From Synechococcus sp. BO 8801 (GTDB lineage Bacteria; Cyanobacteriota; Cyanobacteriia; PCC-6307; Cyanobiaceae): 64,000 nucleotides of DNA. The notes beneath the pieces are model-generated. The model was not told the origin of the DNA, ran no database searches, and saw nothing but the letters and a program-made list of their open reading frames with translations. Shown piece by piece: positions 17,957 through 28,157 of the stretch. Where the stretch lies: positions 35,488-99,487 of the forward strand of contig NZ_NQKY01000010.1 in NCBI RefSeq assembly GCF_002252675.1, read 5' to 3'. Position 1 is the first letter of the stretch. Each line of letters begins with the position of its first letter. The position numbers and the translations under genes are program-made.

Positions 17957-20900
17957 TCAGCCCTCCTCCAGGGCCACCAGGTCCCGCAGCTGGCCCACGT
18001 CGAAGCCACCGAGCCATTCCTCACCGCTGCCGACGATGTCGGCGGCCAGCCTGGATTTCTCCTCGATCATGCGGTCGATCTTCTCCTCCACCGAACCGCT
18101 GGTGATGAACTTGTGCACCAGCACCCGGTTGGTCTGGCCGATCCGGTAGGCCCGGTCGGTGGCCTGGTTCTCCACGGCGGGGTTCCACCAGCGGTCGATG
18201 TGGAACACGTGGCTGGCCCGGGTGAGGTTGAGGCCCACACCCCCGGCCTTGAGTGAGAGCAGGAACAGCTGGGGGCCGCGGGGATCCTCCTGGAAGCGGT
18301 CCACCATCGCCTGGCGGTCCGTCTTGCTGCTGCCGCCGTGCAGAAAGGGCACGTCCTGGCGCCAGCGCTGCTCCAGGTAGACCTTGAGCAGGTGGCCCCA
18401 TTCGGCGAACTGGGTGAACAGCAGGGCCCGGTCGCCCGCCTCGATCACCTCCTCGAGGATCTCCTCCAGCCGCAGCACCTTGGCGCTGCGGCCGGCGAAG
18501 CCGCTGTCGACTCCGCTCTCCTTGAGGGCCAGGGCCGGGTGGTTGCAGATCTGCTTGAGCCGGGTGAGCAGGGCGAGCACCTGGCCGTGGCGCTGGCCGA
18601 GGGGGGCGCGGGCGATGGCATCGAGGCTCTCGTCCACGGTCTTGCGGTAGAGCTTCGTCTGCTCCGCCGACAGGCCCACCCATTCGCGCAGCTCCACCTT
18701 CTCCGGCAGGTCGGAGATGATCGAGCGGTCGGTCTTGAGCCGCCGCAGGATGAACGGCCCGACCCGGGCCTTGAGATCCCGCAGGGAACTCATGTCGCCG
18801 TAGCGCTCGATCGGCAGCCGGTAGCGCTGGCGGAAGAAGCCCTCCTCCCCCAGCACCCGCGGATTGAGGAAGTCCATCAGGGCCCACAGCTCGCTCACCC
18901 GGTTCTCGACCGGGGTGCCGGTGAGGGCGATGCGGAAGCGGCCCTGCTTGCCCGGACGGCCCAGGTCGCGGGCCGCCTGGCTCTGCTTGGCCGCCGGGTT
19001 CTTGATCGCCTGGGCTTCGTCGATCACGACGCCCTGCCAGTCGATGCTCTCCAGCAGTTCGCTGTCGCGCTGCAGCAGCCCATAGCTGGTGAGCACCAGG
19101 TCCACCCCGTCCAGGGCCTTGGCCAGCTTTTCGGGGGTGGAGGGCCGGCGCGGACCGTAGTGCTCCCGCACCTCCAGGTCCGGCGTGAAGGCCGCCGCCT
19201 CCCGCTTCCAGTTGGTGAGCACCGAGGTGGGGGCCACCAGCAGGACGGGGCGCTTCAGTTCCTGCTCCACCTTGAGGTGCTGCAGGAAGGCCAGCAGCTG
19301 CACCGTCTTGCCCAGGCCCATGTCGTCCGCCAGGCAGGCCCCCTGGTCGAAGCGGTGCAGGAAGGCCAGCCAGCCCAGGCCCCGCTCCTGGTAGGGCCGC
19401 AGCTGGCCGGCGAAGCCCTCCGGCGCCGGCAGGGGATCGGGGGCCTTCTGCTGGTGGTACTGCTCCAGGACGGCGCTCAGCCGGGGCCCCGGGATGAAGC
19501 GATGCACCGGCAGCCGCATCAGGGTGTCGCCATCGCTGGCCGTGAGCCGCAGGGCATCGTCGAGGCTGAGGTTGGGTTTGGCCGCGCAGAAGCGCTCGGC
19601 GTTCCTGAGATCGCTGGGCCGCAGCTCGATCCAGGCGCCCTTGTGCTGCACCAGCGGACTGCGCTTGGTGGAGAGGCGCTCCAGGTCCTTGAGGGTGAGG
19701 GTGACCCCGCCGATCATCAGATCCCATTTCCATTCGAGGCTCTCCCCCAGGGAGAAGCCGCGGGAACGGTCCGGCAGCTCGGCCACGATCGCGAGTCCCA
19801 GCCGGCTGGCCAGCCCGCCGCTGAGGCTGGCCGGCAGCACCACGCCCACCCCCACGTCGCGCAGCTGGGCGGCGGCGGTGCGCACCAGCACGAAGGCCTC
19901 GGCCGGGGTGAGCTGCATGGTTTCCGGGGCTGCCGCATCGAGGCCCCGCCCGATCGGCTCGAACACCTGCAGGGCCCGGCCCAGGCCCTCCAGCAGCAGC
20001 TGGCCCGGCTCGGCCACATCCACCTCGCCAAGCTGGAGCCGGCCGTCGCCCGCATTCCAGACCGTGCGGGCCGGCATGCGCAGGCTGGGATCGGCCTCCG
20101 CCTGCAGGGAGAAGCGCAGCTCCCAGAGCTCCTCGCCCTCCTCGGGGGTGAACAGTTCCAGGCAGGCCCGGGCCGGGGCCACCCGCCCCGCCACCGCTTC
20201 GCGCCAGTGCTGGGTGGCCACCGCCAGCCGCTCCCGCTCCTCCTCGTCCAGGTCGAGCCGGCCGGGGCCGGGGCCGAGGGCCTTCTGCCAGGCGCCCAGC
20301 AGGGGATCGAGGCCCTCGGCGGGGGGACGGAAGCCGGCGCGCAGCTGGCCGTCGAGCAACGCCTCCAGCAGGCTGGCCACCCGCAGCCGGCCGCTGCCGG
20401 GGCGGCGGCAGGCCAGCCCCCCCTCCCCCGGCGCTCCGGGGGCCATGGCGCAGGTGGCCACCTGGGGCAGCCGGATGGCCAGTTCCTCCAGCCGGCGCCG
20501 GTCCCCTTCCCGGTTGAGCAGGGGCAGCCAGCGGGCCCGGTCCTCCTCCACCTGGGGCAGCCAGCGGCCGCGGGCGATCAGGCTCAGGGCCCAGCGCTCC
20601 AGATGGCTCCACCAGCGCAGGTCGTCGGCCAGGCCGGGGTCGTCGCCGGAGAGGGGCAGCCCGGCGAGCCATTCGCCCGCCCCCGCCGGATCGAGGGCCA
20701 GGCCCTCCACCCGCCAGGGCCACCACTGCACTTCCTTCGGGATCGGCTCGCCCGCCTGCAGCGGCAGACCGCTCCAGGCCGCCAGACCCTCGCTGGCCGC
20801 CTTGCGGCGGCCCCGGGCCCCCTGGCTGCGGCTGGGCAGGGTGAGCTGGGCCTCCGCCGGCCGGAAGGCCTCCGACCAGAGGCCATGGTCATCCAGCCAG

Positions 20901-21055
20901 GCGCCCAGATCGTCGACGCTGAGGGACAGGGGATGGTCGGGAACGGTGCGCAGCGGTGCCACCGGAGTGGCGACCCTCCAGGTGTCGGCCCAGAGCAGCA
21001 GCCGGCCACCGGCCCCTTCCGGGGGAAACAGCCAGGTGGCATGGAGCAGGCTCAT
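17957..21055 (-). CDS. SNF2-family DEAD/DEAH-box helicase / ATPase
   Basis: 1032 residues. A long N-terminal region ends in an SNF2-helicase-associated part, followed by the two RecA-like lobes. Visible motifs: DDMGLGKT (Walker A, about 572-580), DEAQAIKN (motif II, about 677), TGTPVENR (motif III), GGVGLNL, and DRAYRIGQ (motif VI). SNF2 proteins move along or remodel nucleoprotein; bacterial HepA-like members act in transcription recycling or DNA repair. Its ATG overlaps the stop of the upstream small membrane protein gene in ATGA, implying coupled translation. The nearby SWIM gene is the likely functional partner. Confidence 0.92.
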   Translation of the reverse strand: MSLLHATWLFPPEGAGGRLLLWADTWRVATPVAPLRTVPDHPLSLSVDDLGAWLDDHGLWSEAFRPAEAQLTLPSRSQGARGRRKAASEGLAAWSGLPLQAGEPIPKEVQWWPWRVEGLALDPAGAGEWLAGLPLSGDDPGLADDLRWWSHLERWALSLIARGRWLPQVEEDRARWLPLLNREGDRRRLEELAIRLPQVATCAMAPGAPGEGGLACRRPGSGRLRVASLLEALLDGQLRAGFRPPAEGLDPLLGAWQKALGPGPGRLDLDEEERERLAVATQHWREAVAGRVAPARACLELFTPEEGEELWELRFSLQAEADPSLRMPARTVWNAGDGRLQLGEVDVAEPGQLLLEGLGRALQVFEPIGRGLDAAAPETMQLTPAEAFVLVRTAAAQLRDVGVGVVLPASLSGGLASRLGLAIVAELPDRSRGFSLGESLEWKWDLMIGGVTLTLKDLERLSTKRSPLVQHKGAWIELRPSDLRNAERFCAAKPNLSLDDALRLTASDGDTLMRLPVHRFIPGPRLSAVLEQYHQQKAPDPLPAPEGFAGQLRPYQERGLGWLAFLHRFDQGACLADDMGLGKTVQLLAFLQHLKVEQELKRPVLLVAPTSVLTNWKREAAAFTPDLEVREHYGPRRPSTPEKLAKALDGVDLVLTSYGLLQRDSELLESIDWQGVVIDEAQAIKNPAAKQSQAARDLGRPGKQGRFRIALTGTPVENRVSELWALMDFLNPRVLGEEGFFRQRYRLPIERYGDMSSLRDLKARVGPFILRRLKTDRSIISDLPEKVELREWVGLSAEQTKLYRKTVDESLDAIARAPLGQRHGQVLALLTRLKQICNHPALALKESGVDSGFAGRSAKVLRLEEILEEVIEAGDRALLFTQFAEWGHLLKVYLEQRWRQDVPFLHGGSSKTDRQAMVDRFQEDPRGPQLFLLSLKAGGVGLNLTRASHVFHIDRWWNPAVENQATDRAYRIGQTNRVLVHKFITSGSVEEKIDRMIEEKSRLAADIVGSGEEWLGGFDVGQLRDLVALEEG

Positions 21056-21549
21056 GGCCGCAGGGCGGGCAGGAGGCGCTGGGCGGCCTGCAGCAGCAAG
21101 GCGCTGCCGATCAGGGGAAGCCAGAGCGGCAACCAGCCGCGCAGCAGCTCAAGGATCGCGCCGACCGCGCCGCGGGCCAGGGGCTGGTGCAGGAGGGACT
21201 GGATCTCCGGGACCGGCAGGGCCAGGGCGGTGACCGGAACGGGGCCCCCGAGGCTGCGGATGCCGCAGACCGCCCCCACCAGGCCGGCGGCCAGGTGGTC
21301 GTCATCCGGATCGACGCGCTGGAGGTGAAAGGCCAGCAGGCCGTAGAAGAAGCCGCAGCCCGCCGAGCGCAGCCCACTCTCCAGGCCGGCCGGCAGGCCG
21401 ATCAGGGCGGCGGCGAACCCGCCCAGCAGCGCCCACGACAGGGACTGCAGCCGCAGACGGGCACGGGAATCGTCGGACGCCTGGGTCAACGGCAAGGCCA
21501 TGGCGATGGCCCGATCATGCCTGGCCACCGGCAGCCTTACATTATTCAT
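21052..21549 (-). CDS. Small membrane protein coupled to the SNF2 helicase gene
   Basis: 165 residues with two or three hydrophobic stretches (SWALLGGFAAALIGLPAG at about 39-56, and a C-terminal WLPLWLPLIGSALLLQAA) and a DDDHLAAGLVGAVCGI segment. No family recognised. ATG 21549 is used; the internal ATG at MALPLTQ is possible. It overlaps the SNF2 gene by 4 bases, so the two form an operon. A link to helicase function is not obvious; the pairing may only be positional. Confidence 0.65.
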   Translation of the reverse strand: MNNVRLPVARHDRAIAMALPLTQASDDSRARLRLQSLSWALLGGFAAALIGLPAGLESGLRSAGCGFFYGLLAFHLQRVDPDDDHLAAGLVGAVCGIRSLGGPVPVTALALPVPEIQSLLHQPLARGAVGAILELLRGWLPLWLPLIGSALLLQAAQRLLPALRP

Positions 21550-21744
21550 CGGCTGTGGCCAGTGCTACGGGTCAGCCAGCCCATCGCTGTTCCAGCAGCT
21601 CTACAGAACGTCCCTCCAGCACGGCCACTGGGCCTCGGCAGCAGGCCGCTGTTGCCGTCACGGCTTTCCGGTGTTTCCCTGATTCCAGTCACGCGTCACT
21701 GCTGCCGGGCAGGGAACGGACTCCCACCACGGTTGGCCACCCCC

Positions 21745-23553
21745 TTGAGCGCCGCCCATCCGCCACCGCACGCCTCCGATGCCCACCAGGCACGGCGCGC
21801 GCTGCCGGAGATGCTGCAGATCGCGACCGCCATCAGCGGTGCGGTCAACCTGCCGGCCCTGCTGCGGCAGATCCTTTCCAGCTCCAGGGATCTCACCCTC
21901 AGCGACGCCGGCAGCATCTACCTGGTGGAGCAGGAGAAGGGGGAGAAGCGGCTCTGGTTCACCGCCTTCCAGAACAGCTCCCTGGCCGCCGGCGACACCG
22001 GCATCGATGCCACCCTGCTGGATGAGCGCTTCCCGATCACCCCCGAGCGACTGGTGGGCTGGACGGCCCTGCACGGTGAGGCGCTCAACCTGCCCGACGT
22101 CTACGCGATCCCCGCCGACCGTCCCTACCGCTTCAATGCCGAACTGGATCGCCGCATGGGCTACCGGGCGGTCTCGATGCTGGTGGTGCCGCTGCGGACC
22201 ATGGCCGGGGAGGTGGTGGGGGTGATGCAGCTGATCAACAGGAAGCGGGAGTCCTCCTCGCTGCTCACCCCTGAAACGGCCCCCTCGCTGGTGCGCCCCT
22301 ACGACGCCGGCGACCAGCAGCTGATCGAGGCCCTGGCCGCCCTGGCGGCGGTCTGCGTCGAGCGCACCCAGGCCCTGGAGGGGCAGCAGCGGCAGATCGA
22401 TTCGATGATTGCCCTGCTGGCGGGGGCGATCGATGCCCGCAGTTCCCACACGGGCCGCCACTGTTCCCGGGTGCCGGAGCTGGCGCTGCTGCTGGCGGAA
22501 GCGGCGGAGGCCACCCAAGACGGGCCGCTGGCCCCCTTCCGCTTCAAGGGGGAGGCGGAGCGCCGGGAGTTCCGCACGGCGGCCTGGCTGCACGACTGCG
22601 GCAAGATCGTCACCCCCGAGGCGGTGGTGGAGAAGGCCACCAAGCTGGACGCCCCCGCCAACCGGCTGCACGAGATCCGCACCCGCTTCGAGGTGCTGCT
22701 CCGGGATGGACGCATCGCCATGCTCGAGGGTCTGCTGGCGGGCGGCGACCCGGTCGCCCTGGAGCGGGAGTACGCCCGGCTGGAGCAGGAGCTGCAGCAG
22801 GATTTCGCCTGCGTGGCCCGCTGCAACCTGGGCAGCGAAGGCACCGATCCGGAGGATCTCGCCCAGCTCCGGCGGCTGGCGGAGCGCACCTGGTGGCGCC
22901 ATTTCGACGACCGGATCGGCCTGGGCTGGGAGGAGCAGACCCGGTACAGCGGGCCGCCGCCGCCCCTGCCCGCCCGGGAGTTCCTGCTCGACGACGCCCC
23001 CCACCACCGCATCCCCCGGCCGCCGGAGGAGGTGCCGGAGGCCCGCTGGGGGTTCAACCTGGCGGTGCCGGAACTGCTCTACAACCGCGGCGAGCTCTAC
23101 AACCTCTCGGTGGCCAGGGGCACCCTCACCCCCGAGGAGATCTACAAGATCCGCGAGCACATGATCCACACGATCGTGATGCTGGAGAGCATGACCTTTC
23201 CCCCCTCCCTGGCCCGCGTCGCGGAGATCGCGGGAGGGCACCACGAAACCCTCGACGGCCGCGGCTACCCTCGGGGGCTGGGGGCGGAGCAGTTGTCGAT
23301 CCCGGCCCGGATCCTGGCCATCGCCGACATCTTCGAGGCCCTGACCGCCGCCGATCGGCCCTATAAGCGGGGCATGCCCCTGTCCCAGTCCCTGGCGATC
23401 CTGGCCGGTCTGCGGGATCGCGGCCGCATCGATGCGGACCTTTTCGCGCTCTTCCTGCGATCCGGCGCCTACCTCACCTACGCGGAGCGCTTCATGGCCG
23501 CCGACCAGATCGATCCGGTGGATCTGGACGCCCTGCTGGGGCCCCATGCCTGA
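21745..23553 (+). CDS. GAF - HD-GYP phosphodiesterase-type signalling protein
   Basis: About 602 residues. An N-terminal GAF domain (about 30-205, from MLQIATAISGAVNLPALLRQ to VCVERTQAL) is followed by an HD-GYP domain. HD-type motifs are HTGRHCSRV (about 235), HDCGK (about 282), HHETLDGRGYP (about 498) and AIADIFEALTAADRPYK. HD-GYP domains hydrolyse cyclic-di-GMP; the intact HD and GYP motifs support activity. An insertion of roughly 180 residues separates HDCGK from the GYP part, longer than usual. Start is TTG 21745 or ATG 21811; the frame runs open much further upstream but is not protein-like. The preceding 195 bases hold nothing I recognise. It overlaps the glutaminase fusion by 8 bases. 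Confidence 0.82.
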   Translation: MSAAHPPPHASDAHQARRALPEMLQIATAISGAVNLPALLRQILSSSRDLTLSDAGSIYLVEQEKGEKRLWFTAFQNSSLAAGDTGIDATLLDERFPITPERLVGWTALHGEALNLPDVYAIPADRPYRFNAELDRRMGYRAVSMLVVPLRTMAGEVVGVMQLINRKRESSSLLTPETAPSLVRPYDAGDQQLIEALAALAAVCVERTQALEGQQRQIDSMIALLAGAIDARSSHTGRHCSRVPELALLLAEAAEATQDGPLAPFRFKGEAERREFRTAAWLHDCGKIVTPEAVVEKATKLDAPANRLHEIRTRFEVLLRDGRIAMLEGLLAGGDPVALEREYARLEQELQQDFACVARCNLGSEGTDPEDLAQLRRLAERTWWRHFDDRIGLGWEEQTRYSGPPPPLPAREFLLDDAPHHRIPRPPEEVPEARWGFNLAVPELLYNRGELYNLSVARGTLTPEEIYKIREHMIHTIVMLESMTFPPSLARVAEIAGGHHETLDGRGYPRGLGAEQLSIPARILAIADIFEALTAADRPYKRGMPLSQSLAILAGLRDRGRIDADLFALFLRSGAYLTYAERFMAADQIDPVDLDALLGPHA

Positions 23554-25399
23554 CCAGCCCCATTCCAACGTCATCCAGGAACTGCTGGGCGAGCTTCACG
23601 CCTCCTTCGCCGGGGTCCGGGAAGGGAGGGTGGCCGATTACATCCCCGAGCTGGCCAAGGCCTGCCCCGACGACTTCGGCATCGTCATCGCCACCTCGGG
23701 CGGACGCATCTATGAGATCGGTGACACCAGGAAGGAGTTCACGATCCAGTCGATCTCCAAGCCGTTCATCTATGCCCTGGCGCTGAAGATGCTCTCCTTC
23801 GACGTCATGGCCAGCAAGATTGACGTGGAGCCCTCCGGGGAAGCCTTCAACGCCATCAGCCTGGATCCGGACTCCGGCAAGCCGCGCAACCCGATGATCA
23901 ACGCCGGGGCGATCGCCGCCTCCGCCCAGATCTGTGACGCCAACCCCGGCGGGGCCGTCGATCTGCTGCTGGAGTACTTCGCCGAGCTGGCCGGCCGGCC
24001 CCTGACGATCAACGAGGCCGTCTACCGCTCGGAAAAGGAGACGGGCCACCGCAACCGCGCCATCGGCCACCTGCTGCGCAACTTCAACATCATCGAATCG
24101 GATCCGGAGCCGGCCCTCGATCTCTATTTCCGCCAGTGCGCCATCTCCGTCACCTGCCGCGACCTGGCCGTGATGGCCGCCACCCTGGCCTGCCAGGGCC
24201 GCAATCCCTTCACCGGCGGCCAGCCCCTCTCCTATGACATCACCGTGCGGGTGCTGGCCCTGATGGGCACCTGCGGCATGTACGACTTCGCCGGCCAGTG
24301 GCTCCATGACGTCGGCATCCCGGCCAAGAGCGGCGTCGCCGGCGGCGTCATGGCGGTGATTCCTGGACGACTCGGCATCGCCACCTATTCACCGCCCCTC
24401 GACGGTTTCGGCAACAGCGTCCGGGGGGTGGCGGTCTGCCGCCAGCTGTCGGCGGGAGTGGGCCTGAGCCTGTTCAATCAGTACTACCAGGTCGATGCCA
24501 CCATCCGCCGCTCCTACCAGGGCTCCCAGCGCAAATCGCGCCGCTGGCGCAGTGAGCGGGAGCTGGAGATCCTGGCGCCCCACCGGGACGAAGTGCGCAT
24601 CATTCACGTGCAGGGGGTGCTCGATTTCGGCGGCATCGAGCAGCTGGCCGCCGAGCTGGTGCGGCTCAGCGGCGACGTGCGCATCCTGATCCTTGATCTG
24701 GCCCACGTGACCGAGTGCCCGATGGAGTCCTCGGGGCTGCTGGACCGCCAGCTCTGTTCCCTGGAGGATCAGGGGGTGGAGATCCTCCTGTCGCGGGCCG
24801 GCCGGCTGCCCCTGGTGTCCAGGGCCGGCTGGGCCATCACCGAACGGATCGATGCCTATGAGCACCTGGATTCCGCCCTCGAGGCCGCCGAGGAGCTGCT
24901 GCTCACCTGGTACGCCCCCGCGGCCGACGCGGACAACGGCGACGACGACGATCTGGCGGATCAGGGTGTCCTGGCCGCCCTGGGGGCGGACCACCGCCGG
25001 ATCCTGGCGGAGCACCTGGTGAGGCGATCGTTCATGGCCGGGGATTTCGTGATCCGCCGGGGGGATCCCGGCGACGAGCTGTTCCTGGTGCGCTCCGGCT
25101 CCTTCGACATCGCCCTCGACATCAAGACCGGCGACGGACAGAGCCATTCCACCCGGCTGGCCACCTTCGGCCCCGGGCTCTGCTTCGGCGAGATCGGTTT
25201 CGTGGCCCAGACGCCGCGCACCGCCGACATCATCGCCACCCGCCCCGGCGAGTGCTGGGTGCTGCACCGCAACGCCTTCGACGAGCTCAGTGCCAGCCAT
25301 CCCGACGTGGTGATCGCCCTGCTCAAGGCGCTCACCTGCGACATCGGCGCCAAGCTGAGCCAGACGAGCGTCCAGCTGACGCTGATGGAGCACTACTGA
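23546..25399 (+). CDS. glsA: Glutaminase A fused to STAS and cyclic-nucleotide-binding domains
   Basis: 617 residues in three parts. The first (about 1-310) is a serine-dependent glutaminase converting glutamine to glutamate and ammonia, with the SxxK catalytic pair in QSISKPF (S69, K72). Next comes a STAS domain (about 345-450, [16 protein letters not shown]). Last is a CRP-type cNMP-binding domain (about 480-608) whose phosphate cassette keeps FGE and PRTA. Ordinary GlsA is about 300 residues, so the C-terminal half is a regulatory add-on that would let cyclic nucleotide or a STAS partner tune the enzyme. ATG 23546 lies inside the end of the HD-GYP gene, so the pair is translationally coupled. 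Confidence 0.9.
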   Translation: MPDQPHSNVIQELLGELHASFAGVREGRVADYIPELAKACPDDFGIVIATSGGRIYEIGDTRKEFTIQSISKPFIYALALKMLSFDVMASKIDVEPSGEAFNAISLDPDSGKPRNPMINAGAIAASAQICDANPGGAVDLLLEYFAELAGRPLTINEAVYRSEKETGHRNRAIGHLLRNFNIIESDPEPALDLYFRQCAISVTCRDLAVMAATLACQGRNPFTGGQPLSYDITVRVLALMGTCGMYDFAGQWLHDVGIPAKSGVAGGVMAVIPGRLGIATYSPPLDGFGNSVRGVAVCRQLSAGVGLSLFNQYYQVDATIRRSYQGSQRKSRRWRSERELEILAPHRDEVRIIHVQGVLDFGGIEQLAAELVRLSGDVRILILDLAHVTECPMESSGLLDRQLCSLEDQGVEILLSRAGRLPLVSRAGWAITERIDAYEHLDSALEAAEELLLTWYAPAADADNGDDDDLADQGVLAALGADHRRILAEHLVRRSFMAGDFVIRRGDPGDELFLVRSGSFDIALDIKTGDGQSHSTRLATFGPGLCFGEIGFVAQTPRTADIIATRPGECWVLHRNAFDELSASHPDVVIALLKALTCDIGAKLSQTSVQLTLMEHY

Positions 25400-25475
25400 G
25401 GCCAGCGGAGCGACCCCGGGGGCCCCGGCGCTGGGCGATCATGCCTGTCCCAGGACCTCTCCCTGCGTTGTTGTG

Positions 25476-28154
25476 ATGGCTGCCGATTCCACCCGCCCCA
25501 GGCCCCGCAGCGGAGCCGAGATCCGGGAGGCCTTCCTCGCGTTCTACGAGCGGCAGGGGCACCGGCGGATGGCCAGCGCCTCCCTGGTGCCCGACGACCC
25601 GACGGTGCTGCTCACCATCGCCGGCATGCTGCCCTTCAAGCCGGTGTTCCTCGGCCAGGCCGCGCCGCCGGCGCCCCGGGCCACCAGCAGTCAGAAGTGC
25701 ATCCGCACCAACGACATCGAGAACGTGGGCCGCACGGCCCGGCACCACACCTTCTTCGAGATGCTGGGGAACTTCTCCTTCGGCGACTACTTCAAGGAGG
25801 AGGCGATCGCCTGGGCCTGGGAACTCACCACCGAAGTCTTCGGCCTCGATCCGGCCAACCTGGTGGTCAGCGTCTTCCGGGAGGACGACGAGGCCGCCGC
25901 CCTCTGGCGTGATGCCGTGGGGGTGGATCCGAAGCGGATCATCCGCATGGATGAGGCCGACAACTTCTGGGCCTCCGGCCCCACCGGCCCCTGCGGCCCC
26001 TGCTCGGAGATCTACTACGACTTCCACCCGGAACGGGGCGACGACGGCATCGACCTGGAGGACGACAGCCGCTTCATCGAGTTCTACAACCTGGTGTTCA
26101 TGCAGTACAACCGCGACGCGGCCGGCACCCTCACGCCCCTGGCCCGGCGCAGCATCGACACCGGCATGGGTCTGGAGCGCATGGCCCAGATCCTGCAGCA
26201 GGTTCCGAACAACTACGAGACCGACCTCATCTATCCGCTGGTGGAAGCCGCCGCCGCGCTGGCAGGGGTCGATTACCGCGCCCTCGACGCCCGCGCCCAG
26301 ACCTCCCTGAAGGTGATCGGCGACCACAGCCGGGCCATCACCCAGCTGATCGCCGATGGGGTCACCGCCTCCAACCTGGGCCGGGGTTACGTGCTGCGCC
26401 GCCTGCTGCGCCGCGTTGTGCGCCACGGCCGGCTGCTGGGCATCGACCGTCCCTTCCTGGCGGTCATGGGGGAGGCGGCGATCGAGCTGATGGCCCCGGC
26501 CCATCCCCAGCTGCCGGAGCGCCGCGAGGTGATCCTGGCCGAGCTGGTGCGGGAGGAGGCCCGCTTCCTGGACACCCTGGAGCGGGGCGAGAAGTTGCTG
26601 GCCGAGGTGCTCGCCGCCCGGCCGGAGCGCATCAGCGGCGACGCGGCCTTCGAGCTCTACGACACCTACGGCTTCCCGCTGGAGCTCACCGCGGAGATCG
26701 CCGAGGAGCACGGCCTGACGGTGGACCTGGACGGCTTCGAGGCGGCCATGGAGCGCCAGCGCCAGCGGGCCAAGGCGGCGGCCGTCAGCATCGACCTCAC
26801 CCTCCAGGGGGCGATCGAGCAGGTGGCGGGCGCCCTCGAGCCCACCGACTTCCGTGGCTATGAAGCCCTCGACCAGCCGGCCTGCGTGCTGGCCCTGGTG
26901 GTGAACGGGGAACCGGCCACCGCCGCCGCCGCCGGCGATGCGGTGCAGATCGTGCTCGACAGCACCCCCTTCTACGGCGAATCGGGCGGCCAGGTGGGCG
27001 ACCGGGGCGTGCTGCTGGCCGGGGAAGGGGGCGCCGGGGTCGGGGGAGGCCTGATCGTGGCCATCGAGGCGGTGAGCCGCAACCGCAGCGTGTTCGTCCA
27101 CAGCGGCCGGATCGAGCGCGGCCGTCTGGCGGTGGGCGATGTGGTGCAGGCCCGGGTGGATCGCAGCTGCCGCCGCCGCGCCCAGGCCCACCACACCGCC
27201 ACCCACCTGCTGCAGGCGGCCCTCAAGCAGGTGGTGGATGACGGCGTCTCCCAGGCGGGCTCCCTGGTCGATTTCGACCGGCTGCGCTTCGACGTCCACT
27301 GCCCCCGGGCCCTGACCCCGGCCGAGCTGGAGCGGATCGAGGACCTGGTCAACGGCTGGATCGCCGAGGCCCACCCCCTGGAGGTGGCGGAGATGGCCCT
27401 GGAGCGGGCCCGGGCCGCCGGGGCCGTGGCCATGTTCGGTGAGAAGTACGGCGAGGTCGTGCGGGTGGTGGACGTGCCCGGCGTCTCGATGGAGCTCTGC
27501 GGCGGAACCCACGTGGCCAACACCGCCGAGATCGGCCTGTTCCGGATCGTCGCCGAGACGGGGGTGGCGGCGGGCATCCGCCGCATCGAGGCCGTGGCGG
27601 GTCCGGCCCTGCTCCCCTATCTGCGGGAGCGTGACCGGGTGGTGCGCGAGCTGGCCGATCGCTTCAAGGCCCAGCCCGGCGAGATCCTCGAGCGGGTGGC
27701 CCTCCAGGGAGAGGAGCTGCGGGCCACCCTCAAGGAGCTGGCGGCGGCACGGGGGGCCCTGGCGGCGGCCAAGGCCAGCGCCCTGGCGGAGCGGGCCGAA
27801 GCGCTCGGTTCCCATCGGCTGCTGGTGGAGCGCCTCGATGGCGTCGATGGCGCCGGCCTCCAGGAGGCGGCCCAGCGCCTGCAGCAGCAGCTCGGGGAGG
27901 GGGCGGCGGTGGTGCTCGGCGGCCTGCCGGACCCGGCGGACCTGGGCAAGGTGATCCTGGTGGCGGCCTTCGGCCCCGCGGTGGTGGCCGCCGGGGCCAA
28001 GGCGGGGGCCTTCATCGGTGGCATCGCCAAGCTTTGCGGCGGCGGCGGCGGTGGCCGGCCCCAGCTGGCACAGGCGGGGGGGCGGGACGGCGCCGCCCTC
28101 GATGGGGCGCTGGCGGAGGCCCGTCGGCTGCTGACCGCCCAGCTGGGTGGCTGA
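25476..28154 (+). CDS. alaS: Alanyl-tRNA synthetase
   Basis: About 892 residues, a full-length AlaRS. The class II catalytic domain begins with [17 protein letters not shown] and [16 protein letters not shown]. The editing domain has HHTATHLL (about 571) and CGGTHVAN (about 675), the zinc-site motif. The C-terminal DHHA1-type domain has a glycine run before [14 protein letters not shown] 25476 is preferred over GTG 25473. It ends 3 bases from the convergent TpsB stop. Between the glutaminase fusion and this gene are about 75 bases with nothing evident. Confidence 0.97.
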   Translation: MAADSTRPRPRSGAEIREAFLAFYERQGHRRMASASLVPDDPTVLLTIAGMLPFKPVFLGQAAPPAPRATSSQKCIRTNDIENVGRTARHHTFFEMLGNFSFGDYFKEEAIAWAWELTTEVFGLDPANLVVSVFREDDEAAALWRDAVGVDPKRIIRMDEADNFWASGPTGPCGPCSEIYYDFHPERGDDGIDLEDDSRFIEFYNLVFMQYNRDAAGTLTPLARRSIDTGMGLERMAQILQQVPNNYETDLIYPLVEAAAALAGVDYRALDARAQTSLKVIGDHSRAITQLIADGVTASNLGRGYVLRRLLRRVVRHGRLLGIDRPFLAVMGEAAIELMAPAHPQLPERREVILAELVREEARFLDTLERGEKLLAEVLAARPERISGDAAFELYDTYGFPLELTAEIAEEHGLTVDLDGFEAAMERQRQRAKAAAVSIDLTLQGAIEQVAGALEPTDFRGYEALDQPACVLALVVNGEPATAAAAGDAVQIVLDSTPFYGESGGQVGDRGVLLAGEGGAGVGGGLIVAIEAVSRNRSVFVHSGRIERGRLAVGDVVQARVDRSCRRRAQAHHTATHLLQAALKQVVDDGVSQAGSLVDFDRLRFDVHCPRALTPAELERIEDLVNGWIAEAHPLEVAEMALERARAAGAVAMFGEKYGEVVRVVDVPGVSMELCGGTHVANTAEIGLFRIVAETGVAAGIRRIEAVAGPALLPYLRERDRVVRELADRFKAQPGEILERVALQGEELRATLKELAAARGALAAAKASALAERAEALGSHRLLVERLDGVDGAGLQEAAQRLQQQLGEGAAVVLGGLPDPADLGKVILVAAFGPAVVAAGAKAGAFIGGIAKLCGGGGGGRPQLAQAGGRDGAALDGALAEARRLLTAQLGG

Positions 28155-28157
28155 GGC

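Noticed and set aside
18338..21328. 996-residue open frame on the plus strand over the SNF2 gene
   Set aside because: Mirror frame of the helicase, low-complexity Gln/Gly/Ala/Pro-rich, no domain; the minus-strand helicase motifs are decisive.
20956..21744. Upstream extension of the GAF-HD-GYP frame
   Set aside because: Reads through the opposite SNF2 and membrane-protein genes and has no protein-like character; the real start is near 21745-21811.
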